From an uncultured Streptococcus sp. (GTDB taxonomy: Bacteria > Bacillota > Bacilli > Lactobacillales > Streptococcaceae), in contig CAJZGT010000061.1 in the NCBI GenBank assembly GCA_916048145.1, positions 1 to 7,716 of the forward strand: a DNA stretch of 7,716 bases. The letters are read 5' to 3'. How positions within the stretch are numbered: position 1 is the stretch's first letter; every line of letters begins with the position of its first letter. Of the stretch, positions 1 through 4,607 are shown one piece after another. The position numbers and the translations under genes were made by a program. Under the pieces are notes generated by a model. The model ran no database searches. It was given only the letters and a program-made list of their open reading frames with translations, and was not told the origin of the DNA.

Positions 1-55
1 TTATCTCGATGATATGATACCTCTTAAGTAGACAAGGTAAATACCTAAAATCTAC

Positions 56-479
56 GGCTCTTTGTCAACTGTAGTGGGTTGAAGAAAAGCTAAGCTCGAG
101 AAAGGACACATTTCGTCCTTTCTTTTTTGATATTCAGAGCGATGAAAATTCGCTTCTTGAAGTTTTCAAAGTTCCGAAAACCAAAGGCATTGCGCTTGAT
201 AAGTTTGATGAGATTATTGGTTGCTTCCAATTTGGCGTTGGAATAGGGTAGTTGAAGGGCGTTGACGATTTTCTCTTTGTCCTTTAGAAAGGTTTTAAAG
301 ACAGTCTGAAAAAGAGGATGAATCTGCTTTAGATTGTCCTCAATGAGTCCGAAAAATTTTTCTGGTTCCTTATTCTGAAAGTGAAAAAGTAAGAGCTGAT
401 AGAGATGATAGTGGTGTTTCAAGTCTTCTGAATAGCTCAAAAGCTTGTCTAGAATTTCTTTATTGCCTAAATTGTCAAA
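56..479 (-). mobile_element. 3' remnant of an ISL3-family insertion sequence (IS1167-like)
   Basis: The outer end begins at GGCTCTTTGTCAACTGTAGT (56-75), which looks like the terminal inverted repeat of streptococcal ISL3-family elements. It is followed inward by the stop codon and C-terminal coding part of a transposase on the minus strand. The other end is missing: transposase homology stops abruptly at about 479, where the reading frame meets a TAA and the sequence switches to an unrelated gene. The remnant is therefore about 425 bp of an element that is normally well over 1 kb. It has only one terminal repeat and cannot move by itself. The family is recognised from memory of IS1167; the exact IS name is not certain. 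Confidence 0.75.
90..479 (-). pseudogene. ISL3-family transposase, C-terminal fragment
   Basis: The frame is open from about 479 down to the stop at 90-92, giving roughly 129 residues that start FDNLGNKEILDKL and end with KKERTKCVLSRA. The segment NAKLEATNNLIKLIKRNAFGFRNF is typical of the C-terminal end of the ISL3 (DDE) transposase, containing the last catalytic Glu region and the basic tail. A full-length family member has about 400 or more residues, so the N-terminal DNA-binding domain and most of the catalytic domain are gone. A TTG at 438-440 could be read as a start, but no ribosome binding site supports it and homology continues upstream. This is a dead fragment. Confidence 0.8.
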
Positions 480-690
480 TTAAGTTAGACTTTTCAAGTA
501 ACTCAGAAAAACTTGGTAGGGTGATTGAAATAGTTCTATATAGTAATTCATAGACTACCCTCTGTTCAACTATTCCCCATTCATCTGTAACAAAAAAATA
601 TTTCTCATGATGTCGCCAAATATGTTGTCCATAACCTTTTATTTCCTCAAACTTACTAACTTCTTCCCAGCCTAGTTTACTATATTCCAT
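475..690 (-). CDS. Unrecognised small protein, probably truncated at its C-terminus by the IS fragment
   Basis: A 71-residue frame starts with ATG at 688-690, with GGAG about 7 nt upstream on the minus strand, which is a believable ribosome binding site. The protein (MEYSKLGWEEVSKFEEIKGY to SELLEKSNLI) is soluble, rich in aromatic and acidic residues, with no signal peptide or membrane segment. I do not recognise a family. Its stop codon (475-477) lies in the ISL3 remnant, so the original C-terminus was probably lost when the IS inserted or recombined here. Directly upstream is a decayed reading frame. A small acidic protein downstream of a larger gene is the arrangement of immunity proteins behind toxins, but that reading is only inference. 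Confidence 0.45.
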   Translation of the reverse strand: MEYSKLGWEEVSKFEEIKGYGQHIWRHHEKYFFVTDEWGIVEQRVVYELLYRTISITLPSFSELLEKSNLI

Positions 691-722
691 GTATGTTCTC
701 CGATCTTTTCACTAATATCTTA

Positions 723-840
723 CATTACACCTTCAGGAATATCTCCTGTTGATCATTGTAACTATCTAGTTGACTGTTATACCAAACCCTGGAATTCTGT
801 CAATATCTTCTTTTCCCTATTTTGATTTATTTCTCAGCTA
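723..840 (-). pseudogene. Relic of the 3' end of a decayed gene upstream of the small protein
   Basis: On the minus strand, translation across 840 to 723 gives coding-like text broken by stops and one frame change. GKEDIDRIPGFGITVN is followed by TAG, then IVTMIN. After a one-base shift comes TGDIPEGVM and a TAA at about 723. A single-base repair would join the last two parts into MINTGDIPEGVM. The relic ends about 33 bp before the start of the 71-aa gene, so the two were likely one operon. The family is not recognised. Upstream, positions 841-1020 show no convincing coding continuation and no clear RNA or promoter for this gene. Confidence 0.3.
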
Positions 841-1005
841 TATGGTATATTAGGATACTTTGAATTCACCTTAAACAAAAAAATGCACAAGTTAATTACA
901 ACCTGCACATCTTTTTAATTTTATATTTAAAAGAGACTATAAATCAACTTTCCGAAAAATAATGATTTTCCCGAAAGAAATAGATCAACCTAAAAAATCA
1001 CTGTC

Positions 1006-1034
1006 TTACTTATGTAATGTTTCTTTAATATAAT
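1006..1034 (+). promoter_or_regulatory. Possible promoter of the lipoprotein pseudogene
   Basis: A perfect TATAAT lies at 1029-1034, about 21 nt before the ATG at 1056. The -35 box at the right spacing (TTACTT, 1006-1011, 17-bp spacer) is poor. There is no clear Shine-Dalgarno sequence between the -10 box and the ATG, which fits a gene in decay. Confidence 0.35.
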
Positions 1035-1055
1035 ATAGAAATAAAAAGTATGTAA

Positions 1056-1433
1056 ATGAAAAGATTTATCACATTACTTTTAGTGTCTCTATCTACAATT
1101 TTATTAATTGCATGTTCTAACCAATCAAGCAATTCTTTAGATGACGAATACCGTTGAATAAACGAGAGTAGAAATGAAGTTGCCTTTACCATTTCAGGTA
1201 ACAAAGGAAATATCAACAAAGGAGAGGCCGACACCTTTACAATTGATAAAGATAGTGCAACAATCGAACTGACTGGCTCTAATATCATAAACCGAAAAGA
1301 GAATTATACCTTCAAGGATGATGTATTCACTGTAGATATTTCAGGAACAAAGCAGGAGTATTACAAAAAGGATAGTGAAGAAATACAGCGACAAGTAAAA
1401 CACTCAAACTATTTGATATTCTTTATACAATAA
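1056..1433 (+). pseudogene. Small secreted lipoprotein gene broken by an in-frame TGA
   Basis: Starting at ATG 1056, the first 33 codons encode a classic lipoprotein signal peptide: MKRF, a hydrophobic stretch ITLLLVSLSTILLI, then the lipobox I-A-C with the lipidated Cys at residue 20, followed by a Ser/Asn-rich linker. Codon 34 is TGA (1155-1157). The same frame then stays open for 91 more codons to TAA at 1431-1433, with sensible text such as NEVAFTISGNKGNINKGEAD and YTFKDDVFTVDISGTKQEYY. This resembles the small beta-rich lipoproteins of pneumococcus and relatives whose function is unknown. A TGG to TGA change would explain the break. There is no clear ribosome binding site. The opposite-strand open frame across this region is a shadow. 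Confidence 0.65.
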
Positions 1434-1442
1434 AAACGCTTT

Positions 1443-1496
1443 TGTACTGACCCCAAAAGTTAGATTTTTTCTGTCTAACTTTTTGGGGTCAGTACA
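1443..1496. repeat. 54-bp palindrome built of two IS3-type terminal inverted repeats
   Basis: TGTACTGACCCCAAAAGTTA at the left (1443-1462) is repeated in inverted form at the right, ending ...GGGGTCAGTACA at 1496. The arms match over about 22 bp except for one extra A/T. The TGTACTGACCCC tip is the kind of end found on IS150-group IS3-family elements in streptococci (from memory). Only about 9 bp (T-rich) separate the arms, so this is either a minimal remnant of such an IS, a MITE-like unit, or a repeat reused as a terminator between the lipoprotein pseudogene and the element. No target duplication is evident. Confidence 0.6.
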
Positions 1497-1497
1497 C

Positions 1498-1520
1498 ACC
1501 CGCATAGCGGGTATTTTTTT
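1498..1520 (+). terminator. Rho-independent terminator, rightward
   Basis: ACCCGC (1498-1503), an ATA loop and GCGGGT (1507-1512) form a perfect 6-bp GC-rich stem, followed by A and seven T residues (1514-1520). It lies immediately after the IS3-type palindrome. It would stop rightward transcription coming from the lipoprotein region before it enters the mobile element. Confidence 0.6.
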
Positions 1521-1544
1521 GTCTCGCACCTAGCGGAGTGAGAC
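1521..1544. repeat. Second hairpin directly behind the terminator
   Basis: GTCTCGCACC (1521-1530), loop TAGC and GGAGTGAGAC (1535-1544) pair over 9 of 10 positions, counting one G-T pair and one A-A mismatch. It has no T-tract of its own. It abuts the preceding hairpin with no gap. Stem-loops like this are also seen in origins of transfer, so it may belong to the proposed mobilization site rather than to termination. Confidence 0.45.
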
Positions 1545-1649
1545 AGACTAATAGTCACATAATAAAAAATTTACTTAAAGTCAGATTTTAAATACTGTAG
1601 AATAGTTCTTTCTAAAACTTACTCCCAATTTTTTTTGCTCGTATAATTC

Positions 1650-1850
1650 ATCAGGGGTTTGGGGATTCCCCAAAATTCAAATCATCCCAAAAAATACATA
1701 CACTTTGTGTATACAAATTTTGAGATGATTTTGGGAGTGTGTGTATACAGACTCTGAGCTCGCAAAGTCATATTATGATAAATCTTTCCTTCTCGATAAA
1801 ATAATTCCAAAAATCGATTTGACTGTCATTTGTGTGTACAAATATTTTAA
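1650..1850. other. Candidate origin of transfer (oriT) region
   Basis: This gene-free stretch contains layered structure. TTTGGGG ATT CCCCAAA is a perfect 7-bp hairpin at 1658-1674. An imperfect inverted repeat pairs CAAATCATCCCAAAA (1678-1692) with TTTTGAGATGATTTTG (1718-1733). The decamer TGTGTATACA occurs at 1706-1715, inside that inverted repeat's loop, and again at 1740-1749 next to its right arm. A one-mismatch copy (TGTGTGTACA) lies at 1831-1840. Inverted repeats with nearby direct repeats are the usual form of an oriT bound by a relaxase and ribbon-helix-helix accessory proteins, and two MobC-like genes lie just to the right. No nic site is identified; the assignment is inference from context. 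Confidence 0.4.
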
Positions 1851-1860
1851 GAAGATATAT

Positions 1861-1891
1861 AAAAAACGCTGCAAAATTTTTAACAGCGTTT
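1861..1891 (-). terminator. Rho-independent terminator of the leftward mob/rep operon
   Basis: AAACGCTG (1864-1871) and CAGCGTTT (1884-1891) form a perfect 8-bp stem around a 12-nt AT-rich loop. Read on the minus strand, the stem runs into TTTTTT (complement of 1861-1866). It begins 3 bp after the stop codon of the last gene of the leftward operon. Confidence 0.75.
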
Positions 1892-1893
1892 CC

Positions 1894-2088
1894 TTATTTT
1901 AAAATTCTCATATGTCTTTCTTTTTTATGGTTAGCATCGTAGTATTCCAGCATCGCATGATACAAACGAGCCTTCGTTTTATCTTGTTGTTTAATCTCAT
2001 GAAGAAATAATTCTGCTCGCTTTAATTTCAATATGTATTCGCATATCTGATCAAAATCCTTATCCATATTACTTTTGAAAATAAACAT
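1894..2088 (-). CDS. Unrecognised 64-aa protein, last gene of the mob/rep operon
   Basis: The start at 2088 is chosen because GGAGG lies 7 nt upstream, inside the end of the preceding MobC-like gene; the two genes overlap by 20 bp, which suggests translational coupling. The product (MFIFKSNMDKDFDQICEYIL to KKERHMRILK) is basic, likely all helical, rich in Lys, Glu and His, with no membrane segment or known motif. An alternative start at the internal Met (residue 8) lacks a comparable binding site. Its position between the MobC pair and the candidate oriT suggests an auxiliary mobilization or DNA-binding role, but nothing in the sequence proves it. Confidence 0.6.
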   Translation of the reverse strand: MFIFKSNMDKDFDQICEYILKLKRAELFLHEIKQQDKTKARLYHAMLEYYDANHKKERHMRILK

Positions 2089-2401
2089 CTTTTTCCTCCA
2101 TCACATCAACTATTTTTTGCATCAAAATAGACATATCCATTTTGTTTTCATAGCTTATTCTCCCAACTACAGTTGCAAGACGGGCTATAGAATTGATATT
2201 CTTTCCTACCTGTTCCAACTCTTCTGTCAAAGGAACTAACGCTTCAAAAGAGACTTTGTGAATGTTCAAATCTGTTCGGATTAATTTTTTTCTAACAAAC
2301 TCAGAAAAATTATGAATATTTTCCTTCCTCATACAATCATTTAATTTTTTATTTTCTTCTTCTGTCAAAAATACCTGTTTCAACACCGATTTTATTCTCA
2401 T
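2069..2401 (-). CDS. MobC-family relaxosome accessory protein (ribbon-helix-helix)
   Basis: This 110-aa protein has the layout of Gram-positive MobC/Tn5252-Orf9-type accessory proteins. A short beta-strand with basic residues comes first (IKSVLKQVFLTEEEN, residues 3-17), then two helices with NFSEFVRKKLIRT (about 31-43). The hallmark ELEQVGKNINSIARLA (about 62-77) corresponds to the family's E-x-N-x-x-G-x-N-x-N-Q-I-A signature. Such proteins bind oriT DNA and help a relaxase nick it. The start at 2401 has a GAGGTGA binding site about 8 nt upstream. It follows the neighbouring paralogue by 8 bp. No relaxase gene is found with it, which is unusual because MobC normally precedes MobA. Confidence 0.75.
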   Translation of the reverse strand: MRIKSVLKQVFLTEEENKKLNDCMRKENIHNFSEFVRKKLIRTDLNIHKVSFEALVPLTEELEQVGKNINSIARLATVVGRISYENKMDMSILMQKIVDVMEEKDVYFQK

Positions 2402-2408
2402 AATCTTA

Positions 2409-2768
2409 TCACCTCGTTTTCTTATTTAGTCGTTTCACAAGTTCTTTCACTTGTTTGCTTGTCTTCTTTTCATATCCTATCATCAGCTCAACACAGCAGT
2501 GAAATATCCTTACATTATCGAAATCTTCACTTTGTTCCGCTATTCTTTCTAACTGACGTAAGTTATTGATAATTCTTCTAACTTGAAATATAAAGTCATG
2601 ATAAGATTCAAAATCAAATTGAAGATAAATAGGCGAACTCTTAAACAACATTTTCCTAGCATAAGAGGAAAAATTTAGATGGTTTGTCATTTCAATCAAG
2701 TTATTCACTATTTCATTCTGCTCTTCAGTGATATAACATTTCTTTAGAACAGTCCTATATCTACTCAT
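2409..2768 (-). CDS. Second MobC-like / ribbon-helix-helix protein
   Basis: A 119-aa basic protein, clearly paralogous at its N-terminus to the next gene downstream: YRTVLKKCYITEEQNE here against VLKQVFLTEEENK there, and LNFSSYARKMLFKS against HNFSEFVRKKLIRT. In family terms residues 3-45 form the ribbon-helix-helix DNA-binding part. The MobC signature is weaker (VRRIINNLRQLERIAEQS, about 63-80), and the C-terminal tail is Lys-rich (KKTSKQVKELVKRLNKKTR). The ATG overlaps the stop of the upstream replication gene by 8 bp (AATGAGTAG), implying coupled translation. It may form a heteromer with its paralogue or bind different oriT repeats; that is inference. Confidence 0.65.
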   Translation of the reverse strand: MSRYRTVLKKCYITEEQNEIVNNLIEMTNHLNFSSYARKMLFKSSPIYLQFDFESYHDFIFQVRRIINNLRQLERIAEQSEDFDNVRIFHCCVELMIGYEKKTSKQVKELVKRLNKKTR

Positions 2769-3600
2769 TTATCATATACTTCTTTCGGGCATTTTCATGG
2801 GCAATAGCTTTGCACTCCAGCATACGTTCCTGCTTTAAATTCTCCATAGACTTAAATAAATACGCTAACGGAGAAGTCGCATCCTCAGGAATCCGTTCAA
2901 TCATGCTAATAACTTCATCACTAGTTACATATCCACTAGCTAAATACTCTCCTATCTTCATCTTCTGAGCATGTGTTAAAGTGTAATTGTTAGGATACAA
3001 AAATCTATCATTGTACTTATAAGAAATGGATTCTAACAAAGAATAATATTTAGGCAGAATATAAGTTTCAGGCTTTCTAGAACTATTATCCAGTATATTC
3101 TCAATCTCTTTCTTATTCTTACTCTTGTTCTTAATCTCTTGCGTTACATTCTCATTTTCATCCGTTACTGTAACGTTACAGTCTAAAGCAAGTTGTGGCT
3201 CGCCTGTAATTAGTGCTTTCTGTTTTTGTCTATGACGAGCAACACGTTCCCTAGTTTGTTTCCTAATCTTTTCTAGGCCATCTATATTCTGATGTTTCTC
3301 CCATTTTGGAATGGTAATAGCGCCATCTATGATTTCTATCATGCCAAATTCTTCAAACATGCTAAGAGCTAATTTTACAGATGTCGCTTTTCGTCTAAAC
3401 ACTGTTGAAAGCATCTCTTCTGTGTAATATACCTTGTTTCCTAGACTCAGTATGCCACTATTATTTTGCTTTCCTGCAAGTACCAGAATTTTGAACCATA
3501 TTACAATAAGTGTATCTCCTTCTGGCATCGATTCTATCAACTGAATTTTTTCATCATCAAATATATCTGTTGTTATCTTGATCCACTGAACACCATTCAT
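2761..3600 (-). CDS. Phage-type replisome organizer / replication initiator
   Basis: A 279-aa protein whose first 120 or so residues match the phage replisome organizer N-terminal family: NGVQWIKITTDIFDDEKIQL at the start, a winged-helix segment (YYTEEMLSTVFRRKATSVKL about 58-77, then FGMIEIIDGAITIPKWEKHQ about 85-104), and a basic segment RKQTRERVARHRQKQK. A polar Asn/Lys/Glu-rich linker (about 130-175) precedes a helical C-terminal domain (YYSLLESISY to LAYLFKSMENLKQERMLE) that looks like a DnaD-type loader region. Family proteins bind an origin and recruit the host helicase. The gene starts 8 bp after the HTH gene, with a weak AGG binding site. An origin may lie in its own linker-coding region (3142-3182). 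Confidence 0.75.
   Translation of the reverse strand: MNGVQWIKITTDIFDDEKIQLIESMPEGDTLIVIWFKILVLAGKQNNSGILSLGNKVYYTEEMLSTVFRRKATSVKLALSMFEEFGMIEIIDGAITIPKWEKHQNIDGLEKIRKQTRERVARHRQKQKALITGEPQLALDCNVTVTDENENVTQEIKNKSKNKKEIENILDNSSRKPETYILPKYYSLLESISYKYNDRFLYPNNYTLTHAQKMKIGEYLASGYVTSDEVISMIERIPEDATSPLAYLFKSMENLKQERMLECKAIAHENARKKYMINE
3142..3182. repeat. CGTTAC repeat cluster and 16-bp palindrome inside the replication gene (candidate origin)
   Basis: CGTTAC occurs at 3142, 3163 and 3174, spaced 21 and 11 bp apart (about two turns and one turn of DNA), with one inverted copy (GTAACG) at 3170-3175. The last two copies lie in the perfect palindrome ACTGTAACGTTACAGT (3167-3182). The stretch encodes the low-complexity linker of the initiator. 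Phage initiator genes often carry their own origin in this place, so it is a candidate iteron set; this is inferred from pattern and context. Confidence 0.35.
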
Positions 3601-3608
3601 ACGAGTAC

Positions 3609-3890
3609 CTATCTTTCATATTGCTTCAACCATCTTGTTACTGCTCTTTTATCGTATAAAGTCACTCCATCAATCACCATGGTTGGCATTCCTTCTTTCG
3701 TCCATTTTTGGATTGTAGTCGTAGATACATCTAACCACCTAGATAGACCTGACATACGAACCATGGGTTTATAAAGTTCTTTATCTTCAAATACTCTTGC
3801 CACAGCATTTGAAATCATCTCATCATAATGAGCACGTAATTGATTCTCTAATTCTTTAGGAAGCTGGACAACTAAAGTAGTTTCCGACAT
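3609..3890 (-). CDS. Excisionase-like helix-turn-helix protein
   Basis: The start is taken at ATG 3888-3890 because GAGGTG lies about 7 nt upstream; an in-frame ATG at 3903-3905 has no binding site and sits in a direct repeat. The 93-aa product has an N-terminal strand and helix segment (SETTLVVQLPKELENQLRAH, about 2-21). The C-terminal winged helix-turn-helix is MSGLSRWLDVSTTTIQKWTK followed by EGMPTMVIDGVTLYDKRAVT (about 46-85) and ends in a WL motif. This is the pattern of MerR/AlpA/excisionase-type (HTH_17-like) proteins. As the first gene of the leftward operon, it is a good candidate for a recombination directionality factor or a regulator of the element. Which of the two cannot be decided from sequence. 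Confidence 0.6.
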   Translation of the reverse strand: MSETTLVVQLPKELENQLRAHYDEMISNAVARVFEDKELYKPMVRMSGLSRWLDVSTTTIQKWTKEGMPTMVIDGVTLYDKRAVTRWLKQYER

Positions 3891-3900
3891 AAATTCACAC

Positions 3901-3930
3901 CTCATTTCTAAATTAAATAAGCTCCGAAAC
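3901..3930. repeat. 30-bp direct repeat, copy 1 (leader of the leftward operon)
   Basis: This copy begins CTCATTTCTAAATTAAATAA and ends GCTCCGAAAC. It matches 4560-4590 at 28 of 30 positions, with one extra A in the other copy. It lies in the presumed 5' untranslated leader of the leftward transcript, between the start site near 3948 and the HTH gene start at 3890. Confidence 0.75.
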
Positions 3931-3943
3931 TATTTAATTTGTT

Positions 3944-4004
3944 ATTCATTTTGAATTATATATCCTTTTTGAATTTTTGTCAAGCTTTTTTATTCAAAAA
4001 GAAT
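3944..4004. promoter_or_regulatory. Operator array of ATTC/GAAT half-sites between divergent promoters
   Basis: Five half-sites occur in 61 bp: ATTC 3944-3947, GAAT 3953-3956, GAAT 3971-3974, ATTC 3992-3995 and GAAT 4001-4004. Two of the pairs form ATTC-N5-GAAT inverted repeats (3944-3956; TATTC AAAAA GAATA at 3991-4005). The half-sites at 3971 and 3992 are part of a longer perfect inverted repeat, CTTTTTGAAT (3965-3974) against ATTCAAAAAG (3992-4001). The sites overlap the spacer and -10 of the leftward promoter and the -35 of the rightward promoter. They are the likely binding sites of the adjacent cI-like repressor. Confidence 0.55.
3955..3983 (-). promoter_or_regulatory. Consensus promoter of the leftward HTH-rep-mobC operon
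   Basis: On the minus strand a perfect TTGACA (3983-3978), a 17-bp spacer and a perfect TATAAT (3960-3955) form a consensus sigma-70-type promoter. Transcription would begin near 3948, giving a leader of about 58 nt before the HTH gene. The strength of the promoter and the operators overlapping it suggest tight repression in the integrated state. Confidence 0.8.
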
Positions 4005-4019
4005 AAAATGTGTTATAAT
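3991..4019 (+). promoter_or_regulatory. Promoter of the repressor (and probably the integrase)
   Basis: TATAAT at 4014-4019 is preceded by TG one base upstream (extended -10, TGTTATAAT), with a weak -35 TATTCA at 3991-3996 and a 17-bp spacer. The -35 lies in an ATTC-N5-GAAT operator, which suggests autoregulation. The start codon of the repressor follows 19 nt after the -10, with AAGGAGG at 4026-4032. Confidence 0.7.
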
Positions 4020-4037
4020 GATAAAAAGGAGGTTCTT

Positions 4038-4556
4038 ATGACCAATCATATTACTAAACTGATAGAAAATAGCGGAAAAAAATTGACAGAAATTAGCGAA
4101 GCTACAAATATAGCCTATCCTACACTTTCTGGATACAATCAAGGAATCCGCAAACCTAAAAAAAATAATGCTGAAAAATTAGCAAAATACTTTAATGTTT
4201 CCGTCGCTTACATTATGGGGCTTGATAGCAACCCACACGCTCCATCAAATCTTAAAATTGTTACAGACAGTTTCAAAACATCTAAAATTGGTTCTGTGAC
4301 ACCTTTTAAAAGCGATATGGAGAAGTTAAAGAAAAGTATCGAATTTGGCGAAAGGGCATTAACACTACCACTTGATGATAGTTTTTCAGATGAATTTCGT
4401 CATATATTCTCAGAATACCTAGCTGAGAAAAACAAACGTTTTATGTCTGAGTTTATAGACTATATGAATCACCAAAATAAAGATTCTAAAGTTTGGCAGA
4501 GCTGGATTAAAACAGACGAATACGCTATTCGCCAAGAAGATAGAAAAAATAGATAG
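4038..4556 (+). CDS. Cro/cI-family transcriptional repressor
   Basis: The start at 4038 is fixed by AAGGAGG (4026-4032); the open frame upstream of it is promoter DNA. The 172-aa product has an N-terminal HTH_3 domain (about residues 2-60: ITKLIENSGKKLTEISEATN, then YPTLSGYNQGIRKPKKNNAE and KLAKYFNVSVAYIMGLDS). The C-terminal half (KSDMEKLKKSIEFGERAL to SWIKTDEYAIRQEDRKNR) is charged and helical. It has no visible S24/LexA-type Ser-Lys peptidase motif, so self-cleavage in the SOS response is unlikely and derepression may need an antirepressor or a partner protein, as with Stl-type repressors of phage satellites. It is divergent from the leftward operon and co-directional with the integrase. 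Confidence 0.8.
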   Translation: MTNHITKLIENSGKKLTEISEATNIAYPTLSGYNQGIRKPKKNNAEKLAKYFNVSVAYIMGLDSNPHAPSNLKIVTDSFKTSKIGSVTPFKSDMEKLKKSIEFGERALTLPLDDSFSDEFRHIFSEYLAEKNKRFMSEFIDYMNHQNKDSKVWQSWIKTDEYAIRQEDRKNR

Positions 4557-4559
4557 ACA

Positions 4560-4590
4560 CTCATTTCTCAATTACATAAGCTCCGAAAAC
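4560..4590. repeat. 30-bp direct repeat, copy 2 (between repressor and integrase)
   Basis: This is the second copy of the repeat at 3901-3930. It starts 4 bp after the repressor stop and ends 18 bp before the integrase ATG. It contains CTCCG (4581-4585), which can pair with CGGAG (4598-4602), the integrase ribosome binding site, across a 12-nt loop. Confidence 0.75.
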
Positions 4591-4607
4591 TTAGATACGG
4601 AGAAAAA

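Noticed and set aside
883..916. Possible terminator near the repeated TGCAC motif followed by TTTTT
   Set aside because: The two TGCAC copies are direct, not inverted, so no stable stem forms.
1025..1288. 87-aa open frame on the minus strand with a hydrophobic start
   Set aside because: It lies opposite the lipoprotein pseudogene and is its shadow; it has no ribosome binding site, and the hydrophobic text comes from complementing Asp/Lys/Glu-rich codons.
1864..1880. TGCAAAAT match between the operon terminator (about 1870) and the rpsI terminator (about 5847) as an attachment core
   Set aside because: The shared stretch is short and AT-rich, and both copies are parts of unrelated terminator hairpins; chance is the simpler explanation.
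1..1900. CRISPR array or pneumococcal BOX/RUP repeats
   Set aside because: No regularly spaced identical repeats were found, and the known BOX and RUP consensus stretches are not present.
3466..3774. 102-aa plus-strand open frame
   Set aside because: It spans the junction of the replication and HTH genes on the opposite strand, is Cys/Tyr/His-rich shadow text, and has no ribosome binding site.
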